Assembly (NCBI RefSeq): GCF_019263585.2
Contig: NZ_JADQDF010000001.1
Coordinates: 3,844,001 to 3,908,000, forward strand
Length of the DNA stretch: 64,000 bases
Reading direction: 5' to 3'
From: Pseudonocardia oceani
Lineage (GTDB): Bacteria > Actinomycetota > Actinomycetes > Mycobacteriales > Pseudonocardiaceae
Below, piece by piece: positions 58,058 to 64,000 of this stretch (its first letter is position 1; the number at the start of each line of letters is the position of its first letter). A program made the translations under genes and the position numbers. The notes below the pieces were generated by a model. It searched no databases, was not told where the DNA came from, and saw only the letters and a list, made by a program, of their open reading frames with translations.

Positions 58058-61000
58058 GTGACACGGACCCTCGCTCCCGCCCGGGTGGCGCCCGGCCTGG
58101 TGCGCGCCCCGCGCCCCGGCCTCGTCGCGCCCGAGTGGGACGCCGCGGGGCAGCGGGTGCTCGCGCACACCGCGGGCCCGCTGCGGATCATCGGCGGTCC
58201 GGGCACGGGAAAGACCACACTGCTGCTCGCGGCCGTCGCGGGGCGGCTGGCGGCGGGCGAGGACCCGGCGCGCACGCTGCTGCTGGTCGGGAGCAGGCGC
58301 GCCGCCGAGGAGTTCCGCGAGCGCCTGGCCGATCTCGCGCTCGACGACGAGCGCACGCTGCGCGAGCCGCTGGTCCGCACCGTGCACTCCTACGCGTTCG
58401 GGGTGCTGCGGCTGCACGCCGCCCGCCACGGCGACCCGCCGCCGCGGCTGCTCGCGAGCGCGGAGCAGGACGCCGTGGTGCGCGACCTGCTGGCCGGGGA
58501 GCTGTTCGGCGACGTTCCCGACTCCGGCTGGTCCGAGCGGCTGCACCCCGCGCTGGGCGTGCCCGGGTTCGCCGCGGAGCTGCGCGAGCTGATCCTGCGC
58601 GCGGCCGAGCGTGGGCTGGGCCCCGACGAGCTGGCCGAGCTGGGGGAGCGCCACGACGTGCCGGCCTGGCGCGCCGCGGGCCGGTTCTTCCGCACCTACG
58701 AGCAGGTCACGCTGCTGCGCGGGGCCGCAGGTCGTGGCGCCCCGCAGGCCACCGCACCCGCCCTCGACGCCGCGGAGCTGGTCTCGGCGGCGCTCGATGC
58801 GCTGGCGTCCGACCCCGACCTGCTCGCGGCCGAGCGCCACCGGGTGCAGCACCTGCTCGTCGACGACGCCCAGGACCTCGACCCCCAGCAGATGGAGCTC
58901 GTGCGCGCGCTGGGCTCCACCGCGCGCACCGTGCTGCTGGCCGGCGACCCCGACCAGGCGGTGCTCGCCTTCCGCGGCGCCGACCCCGACGGCGTGAACG
59001 CGATCGACGCCGAGACCGTCGTGCTCGGCACCGACCACCGCAGCGCCCCCGTCGTGCGCGCGGCCGGCGCGCGGCTCGCGGCGCGCCTGCCCGGCGCCGG
59101 GGCGGGACGCAAGCGCATCGGGCGGGAGGGGGAGGACCCCGACGCCGGCACCGTCGACGTCCGCATCTTCGCCTCCGCCGCGCAGGAGGCCGGCTGGGTC
59201 GCCGACCGGCTGCGTCGCGCCCACCTCACCGACGGCGTGCCGTGGTCGCGCATGGCCGTGCTCGCCCGGTCCACCCGCCGCTCCCTCCCCACGTTGCGCC
59301 GCGCCCTGCTCGCCGCGGGCGTCCCGATCGCCGCCCCGCCCGACGAGCTGCCGATCGCCCGCCAGCCCGCGGTCGTCCCGCTGCTCATGGTGCTGCGCTT
59401 CGCCGCGCGCCCCGCGGAGCTCGACGCCGACGCGGCCACCGCGCTGCTCACCTCGCCGCTGGGCTCGGCCGACCCGATGCGGATGCGCCGCCTGCGCCGC
59501 GGCCTGCTGCGCCTGCACGCCGGCGGCCCCGACGCCGACCCGCTGCAGGACCCGGAGGGGCGCGACCAGCAGGGGCCCGACCAGCGGGGGAGCGACCCCC
59601 TGCTCGTCGACGCCCTGCGCGCCGCCGCCCGCGGCCGCCCCGACCCGCTCGCGGCCCTGCCCGCCAACGAGACCGCTCCGCTGCGCCGCGTCGGCGCGCT
59701 GCTCGCGCTGGCCGGCGACGCCGTCCGCGACGGCGAGAGCGCCGAGGAGGTGCTGTGGCGGGTGTGGCAGCGCTGCGGCCTCGGGCAGCGCTGGAGCGAG
59801 GCGAGCGCCCGCGGCGGCCCCGCCGGTGCCGCCGCCGACCGCGACCTCGACGCCGTCCTCGCCCTGTTCGACGCCGCCGCCCGCCACGCCGACCGACTGC
59901 CGGGAGCGGGGGTCGTCGGGTTCACCGAGTACCTCACCGAGCAGCACCTGCCCACCGACACGCTCGCCGCCCGCGCGCCCCGCGGCGACGCCGTCGTCCT
60001 GCTCACCGCGCACGCCGCCCGCGGGCGCGAGTGGGACGTCGTCGCGGTGCCCGGGGTGCAGGAGGGGGCCTGGCCCGACCTGCGGCTGCGCGGCAGCCTG
60101 CTGGGCAACGAGCGGCTGGTCGACCTCGTCGCCGGGGTCGCCGCGCCGCAGGAGACGGTGTCGCGCATGGCGCCGCTGCTGGCCGAGGAGCGGCGGCTGT
60201 TCTACTCCGCGTGCACGCGCGCCCGGCACACGCTGTTGGTCAGCGCGGTGTCCACCGGCCCGGGCAAGGGCGACGACGAGCAGCCCTCCCGCTTCCTCGA
60301 CGAGCTCGACCCGCTGCCCGCCGAGAAGGCCGAGCGCCCGGTGCACCGGCCGGGCCGCGCGCTGGTCCTCGCCGAGCTGGTCGGGGAGCTGCGCCGCGCC
60401 GTGTGCGATCCCGACGCCGATCCCGCCCGCCACCAGCGCGCCGCCGCCGCACTGGCCCGCCTGGCCGAGGCCGGCGTGCCCGGCGCGCACCCCGACCAGT
60501 GGTACGGGCTGGCCCCGCTGTCGTCGCAGGCGCCGCTGCGCGAGCCGGGCGAGGTCGTGCCGGTGTCGCCGTCCGACGTCGAGAAGATCCTGCGCTGCCC
60601 GCTGCGCTGGGCGCTGGAGCGCCACGGTGGCGGCGACGGCGGCGCGCTCGCGGCGATCACCGGGTCGCTGGTGCACGCGCTGGTCCAGGCCGCGGCGGCG
60701 GGCGCGGAGCCCGGCGAGCTGGAGGGTGCGCTGCAGTCGGCGTGGTCGCGGCTCGACGCCGGTGCGCCCTGGTTCGGCCGCCGCGAGCTCACGCGCGTGC
60801 GCGGCATGCTGGCCGCGTTCGACGAGTGGGTGCGGGCCAGCCGCGCCGAGGGGCTGCGGCTGGTCGCCGTCGAGCAGGCGGTGCAGCTCGACCTGCCGCC
60901 CGACGAGGTGGAGGTCGGCTCCGCCGGTCCGTGGCTGCGGCTCAAGGGCCGGGTCGACCGGCTGGAGGCCGACGCGCAGGGCCGCCCGGTCGTGATCGAC

Positions 61001-61360
61001 GTGAAGACCGGCAAGACGGCGGTGAGCGCGCGGGCCGCCGCCGAGCACCCGCAGCTCGCGGTCTACCAGCTCGCCGCCGCGTTGGGCGCGTTCGGCGACT
61101 TCGTCGACGCCGCCGCGGGCCCGGGCGGTGCCCGGCTGGTCTACGTCGCCGACCGCAAGGCGAGCGGCGAGGCGAAGGAGCCCGTGCAGCCCCCGCTCGA
61201 CGCCGACGACGTGCAGCACTGGCGCGCCGTCGTGCGCGACGCGGGGGAGCAGTCGTCGGGCTCGGTGTTCGTCGCGAGGGTGGGGCCCGACTGCGACCGC
61301 TGCCCGGTCCGCACCAGCTGCCCCGCCCACGGGTCCGGCCGCCCCGTCACGGAGGCGTAG
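58058..61360 (+). CDS. adnA: AdnA: helicase-nuclease subunit
   Basis: About 1100 aa, UvrD/Rep-like helicase fused to a RecB-type nuclease. Walker A IIGGPGTGKTTLLLA (~45-58), motif II LLVDDAQDLDP (~267), motif III/IV region LAGDPDQAVLAFRGA, motif VI YSACTRARHTL. The nuclease has VIDVKTGKTA (~978). Cys in ILRCPLRW (~848) and CDRCPVRTSC (~1079-1088) form the iron-sulfur staple. With AdnB it makes the actinobacterial double-strand-break-resecting motor, replacing RecBCD. GTG 58058 gives MTRTLAPARVAPG; AdnB starts 2 bases after the stop. Confidence 0.93.
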   Translation: MTRTLAPARVAPGLVRAPRPGLVAPEWDAAGQRVLAHTAGPLRIIGGPGTGKTTLLLAAVAGRLAAGEDPARTLLLVGSRRAAEEFRERLADLALDDERTLREPLVRTVHSYAFGVLRLHAARHGDPPPRLLASAEQDAVVRDLLAGELFGDVPDSGWSERLHPALGVPGFAAELRELILRAAERGLGPDELAELGERHDVPAWRAAGRFFRTYEQVTLLRGAAGRGAPQATAPALDAAELVSAALDALASDPDLLAAERHRVQHLLVDDAQDLDPQQMELVRALGSTARTVLLAGDPDQAVLAFRGADPDGVNAIDAETVVLGTDHRSAPVVRAAGARLAARLPGAGAGRKRIGREGEDPDAGTVDVRIFASAAQEAGWVADRLRRAHLTDGVPWSRMAVLARSTRRSLPTLRRALLAAGVPIAAPPDELPIARQPAVVPLLMVLRFAARPAELDADAATALLTSPLGSADPMRMRRLRRGLLRLHAGGPDADPLQDPEGRDQQGPDQRGSDPLLVDALRAAARGRPDPLAALPANETAPLRRVGALLALAGDAVRDGESAEEVLWRVWQRCGLGQRWSEASARGGPAGAAADRDLDAVLALFDAAARHADRLPGAGVVGFTEYLTEQHLPTDTLAARAPRGDAVVLLTAHAARGREWDVVAVPGVQEGAWPDLRLRGSLLGNERLVDLVAGVAAPQETVSRMAPLLAEERRLFYSACTRARHTLLVSAVSTGPGKGDDEQPSRFLDELDPLPAEKAERPVHRPGRALVLAELVGELRRAVCDPDADPARHQRAAAALARLAEAGVPGAHPDQWYGLAPLSSQAPLREPGEVVPVSPSDVEKILRCPLRWALERHGGGDGGALAAITGSLVHALVQAAAAGAEPGELEGALQSAWSRLDAGAPWFGRRELTRVRGMLAAFDEWVRASRAEGLRLVAVEQAVQLDLPPDEVEVGSAGPWLRLKGRVDRLEADAQGRPVVIDVKTGKTAVSARAAAEHPQLAVYQLAAALGAFGDFVDAAAGPGGARLVYVADRKASGEAKEPVQPPLDADDVQHWRAVVRDAGEQSSGSVFVARVGPDCDRCPVRTSCPAHGSGRPVTEA

Positions 61361-61362
61361 CC

Positions 61363-64000
61363 GTGCTGCTCACGCCCCGCGCCCTGGCGACGGCCCTCGG
61401 CGTCGACCCGCCCACCGAGGAGCAGGCCGCCGTCATCTCGGCGCCGCCGCGCCCCGCGCTCGTCGTCGCGGGTGCAGGCGCGGGCAAGACCGAGACGATG
61501 GCCGCGCGCGTCGTCTGGCTCGTCGCCACCGGTGAGGTGCTGCCCGAGCAGGTGCTCGGCCTGACGTTCACGCGCAAGGCGGCGCAGCAGCTCGGCACGC
61601 GCGTGCGGTCGCGGCTGCGGCGCCTCGCCGGCTCCCGGCTGCTCGACGAGCTCGACCCGAGCGGGCAGCGCCGGGCGGCCGTCCTGGCCGGCGAGCCGAC
61701 CGTGTCCACCTACCATGCCTACGCCGGACGACTGGTCGCCGAGCACGCCCTGCGCCTGCCCGCCGAGCCAGCGGCGCGGCTGCTCAGCGAGACGGCGGCG
61801 TGGCAGCTCGCGCACCGGGTGGTCAGCACCTGGGCGCACGACCTCGACATCGACCGCGTGCCCGCCACCGTCACCGGCTACCTCCTCTCCCTCGCCGGCG
61901 AGCTGGGCGAGCACCTCGTCGGCACCGACGCGGTGCGCGTGCACGCCGAGCGCCTGGCCACGGCGCTGTCGGAGGCGCCGCGGGGCAAGGGGCAGCGGGC
62001 CGAGCCGTCGCAGACCTACAAGCGGTGGATCGACGCCCAGCGCATGCGCACCGAGCTGCTGCCGCTGGTGGAGGCGTTCGCGGCGCGCAAGCGCGCGGAG
62101 CGGGCCGTCGACTTCTCCGACCAGCTCGCCATCGCCGCCCGCGTCGCCGAGAGCCATCCCGAGGTCGGCGAGACCGAGCGCGCCACCTACCGCGCGGTGC
62201 TGCTCGACGAGTACCAGGACACCGGCCACGCCCAGCGCGTGCTGCTGCGCGCGCTGTTCGGCACCGTGCCGGGCGAGCCGGTGCGTCCCGGCGGGCCGTC
62301 GGTCACGGCCGTCGGCGACCCCTGCCAGTCGATCTACGGCTGGCGCGGCGCGAGCGCGGGCAACCTCGTGCGCTTCCGGTCGGACTTCCCGGCCGGGCCC
62401 GACGAGCCCGCCGACGAGTTCGGCCTGCTCACGAGCTTCCGCAACCCGGCCGAGGTGCTCGCGCTGGCCAACGCCGTGTCCGAGCCGCTGCGCACCGCGC
62501 CGGGCGCGGTCGGGGTCGGCGAGCTGCGCGCCGGGTCGAGCGAGGTGCGGGGCGACGTCCGGGTGGCGCTGCTGCCCGACGTCGCCACGGAGGTGGGGTG
62601 GCTGGCCGACGCCGTCGCCGAGCAGTGGACCGACGGCCGCACGCCCAGCTCCGCGGTGCTCGTGCGCCGCCGCGCCGACATGGACGCCGTCGCCGACGCC
62701 CTGCGCGCCCGCGGGCTGCCGGTGGAGGTCGTCGGGCTCGGCGGGCTGCTCGACACCCCCGAGGTGCGCGACCTGGTCAGCGCGCTGAAGCTGGTGTCCG
62801 ACCCGCTCGCCGGGCCGTCGGCCGTCCGCCTGCTCACCGGGGCCCGCTGGCGCCTGGGCGTCGCCGACCTCGCCGCGCTGTGGGCCCGCGCACGCGAGCT
62901 CGTGCCCGCGCTGCCCAGCCGTCGCGGCCCCCTCACCGCTGCCGAGCTCGCGATGGGCGCGCTGCCCGCGGAGCAGGCGGAGCAGGCGGGCCTGGTCGAC
63001 GCGCTCGACGACCCGGGCGAGCCCTCCCGCTACACCGCGGCGGGCCACCAGCGGATCGTGCGCCTGGGCCGGGAGCTGAGCTGGCTGCGCGCACGGGCGT
63101 CGGCGCCGCTCACCGACCTCGTCGCCGACGCCGAGCGGCTCCTGCTCCTCGACGCCGAGTCGGCCGCCCGTCCCGGCCCGGTCGGCCGCACGCACCTCGA
63201 CGCGTTCGCCGACGTCGTCGCCGAGTTCGCCTCCGGCGCGGAGGTCGCCACCCTGCCCGCGCTGCTCGACTACCTCGACACCGCCGAGCAGGCCGAGGAC
63301 GGGCTGACGCCGGGCGACGTCGAGGTCGCCGACGACCGGGTCCAGGTGCTCACGGTGCACGCCGCGAAGGGCCTGGAGTGGCAGGTCGTGGCCGTGCCAC
63401 ACCTCGTCACGCAGGTCTTCCCGGGCCGCAAGATCGGCGGGACGTGGCTGACCGACCCGTCGGAGCTGCCGGTCGCGCTGCGCGGCGACGCGATCGACCT
63501 GCCCGCACTCGACCTCCCCGCGGGCGGCGACCGCAAGCAGCTGGAGAACGCGGTCAAGGCCCACTCCGAGGCCCTCGACGAGCGGCGGCTCACCGAGGAG
63601 CGGCGGCTGTTCTACGTCGCGCTCACCCGCAGCGAGCGGGTGCTGCTCGTGTCCGGGCACCGCTGGCCCGCGGCGGGGGAGAAGCCCAAGGAGCCCTCGG
63701 AGTTCCTGGTGCAGATCGCGCAGGCGGTGCCGGAGGCCGTCGAGCAGTGGGCCGACCCGCCGGAGGACGGCGCGCACAACCCCGCCGTCGTCGACGGTCC
63801 CGGGGTGCCGTGGCCGCTCGACCCCCTGGGCGCCCGGTCGGCCGACGTCCACGCCGGCGCCGAGCGGGTCCGGGCCGCGCTGGCCGGGCTCGACGCGGTG
63901 CGCGCCGCCCGCGCCGACGCCGCCGACCCGGGCTCCCAGCTGGAGCTGCTCGACGTGCCCTCCGCCGCCCCGGAGCTCGTCACGGGTCCGGCCCCCGACG
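61363..64000 (+). CDS. adnB: AdnB: helicase-nuclease subunit (3' end outside window)
   Basis: The frame opens with GTG 61363 two bases after the adnA stop and stays open to the window end (879 codons). Walker A VVAGAGAGKTETMAARV (~36), TFTRKAAQQL, motif II LLDEYQDTGHAQ (~285), VGDPCQSIYGWRGAS, LTVHAAKGLEWQVVAVP and RRLFYVALTRSERVLL are all intact UvrD-family motifs, so this is the main ATPase motor of AdnAB. The C-terminal nuclease domain expected in the family lies beyond 64000. Confidence 0.92.
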   Translation, partial: MLLTPRALATALGVDPPTEEQAAVISAPPRPALVVAGAGAGKTETMAARVVWLVATGEVLPEQVLGLTFTRKAAQQLGTRVRSRLRRLAGSRLLDELDPSGQRRAAVLAGEPTVSTYHAYAGRLVAEHALRLPAEPAARLLSETAAWQLAHRVVSTWAHDLDIDRVPATVTGYLLSLAGELGEHLVGTDAVRVHAERLATALSEAPRGKGQRAEPSQTYKRWIDAQRMRTELLPLVEAFAARKRAERAVDFSDQLAIAARVAESHPEVGETERATYRAVLLDEYQDTGHAQRVLLRALFGTVPGEPVRPGGPSVTAVGDPCQSIYGWRGASAGNLVRFRSDFPAGPDEPADEFGLLTSFRNPAEVLALANAVSEPLRTAPGAVGVGELRAGSSEVRGDVRVALLPDVATEVGWLADAVAEQWTDGRTPSSAVLVRRRADMDAVADALRARGLPVEVVGLGGLLDTPEVRDLVSALKLVSDPLAGPSAVRLLTGARWRLGVADLAALWARARELVPALPSRRGPLTAAELAMGALPAEQAEQAGLVDALDDPGEPSRYTAAGHQRIVRLGRELSWLRARASAPLTDLVADAERLLLLDAESAARPGPVGRTHLDAFADVVAEFASGAEVATLPALLDYLDTAEQAEDGLTPGDVEVADDRVQVLTVHAAKGLEWQVVAVPHLVTQVFPGRKIGGTWLTDPSELPVALRGDAIDLPALDLPAGGDRKQLENAVKAHSEALDERRLTEERRLFYVALTRSERVLLVSGHRWPAAGEKPKEPSEFLVQIAQAVPEAVEQWADPPEDGAHNPAVVDGPGVPWPLDPLGARSADVHAGAERVRAALAGLDAVRAARADAADPGSQLELLDVPSAAPELVTGPAPD

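Noticed and set aside
56753..61330. A 1525-codon minus-strand open frame opposite adnA
   Set aside because: Codon-position shadow of adnA, of the ATL gene and of the hydrolase region; the sense genes have clear motifs and starts while this frame has none.

Overview
The window is GC-rich, gene-dense DNA from an actinomycete. Gene content and the order of many neighbours point to a Pseudonocardia-like member of the Pseudonocardiaceae, but this is inference from family recognition and not a database match. GTG starts are common, genes often overlap by ATGA or GTGA, and at least seven genes look leaderless (a TANNNT box 6-8 nt before the start codon).

From memory of Mycobacterium tuberculosis, a conserved actinobacterial chromosomal backbone runs through the window: a secreted propeller protein and a DEAD-box helicase (Rv3212/Rv3211-like), a ferritin-like protein, DUF3107 and a TetR (Rv3210c/Rv3208A/Rv3208-like), MoeZ (Rv3206c), a TIGR02569 protein (Rv3205c), an alkyltransferase-like protein, a LipV-like hydrolase and the AdnA/AdnB helicase-nuclease (Rv3204-Rv3201c). 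Accessory blocks split this backbone.

Layout. 0-8.9 kb: end of a methyltransferase gene, a Rieske/DUF5914-like oxygenase, CorA, a MaoC-like hydratase, an intact IS982-type element inserted exactly at the MaoC stop codon, NUDIX, a tiny leaderless ORF coupled to a 52-aa membrane protein and a PH-domain protein, PHP phosphoesterase, RecB-like nuclease, and a DUF2236 oxygenase. 8.9-13.4 kb: backbone genes. 13.6-17.9 kb: TetR/DUF4873 divergent from an AurF-like diiron oxygenase and hydrolase across a clear palindromic operator, then TetR/CPBP protease. 18-20 kb: a secreted protein and a copper-ATPase-like membrane protein that has lost its catalytic motifs.

20-36.7 kb is the most interesting region. 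It is an all-minus-strand cluster bracketed by SbnB and SbnA (L-2,3-diaminopropionate synthesis). It holds a TauD-like dioxygenase, a C(lobe)-A-T-TE NRPS, a giant Pls/PosA-type membrane polymerase with duplicated carrier domains and an adenylation domain missing its C-terminal subdomain, and a three-kinase/one-regulator signalling block. I infer a diaminopropionate-based cationic peptide or polymer whose monomer may be activated in trans by the second NRPS.

37-45.7 kb: an Hsp70 ATPase fused to an extracellular YVTN propeller, a hydrolase, MoeZ, a zinc-finger/TM/acidic-repeat protein and TIGR02569. 45.8-56.6 kb: nitrate assimilation (NarK, molybdopterin nitrate reductase, NasB-like flavoprotein, NirB, NirD, HemD-wHTH, CbiX) with a PEP-mutase-family gene embedded on the other strand. 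56.8-64 kb: alkyltransferase-like protein, hydrolase and AdnA-AdnB; adnB runs off the right edge. Perfect or near-perfect intergenic palindromes sharing GTGGCTTT recur at 0.8, 56.7 and 57.9 kb.
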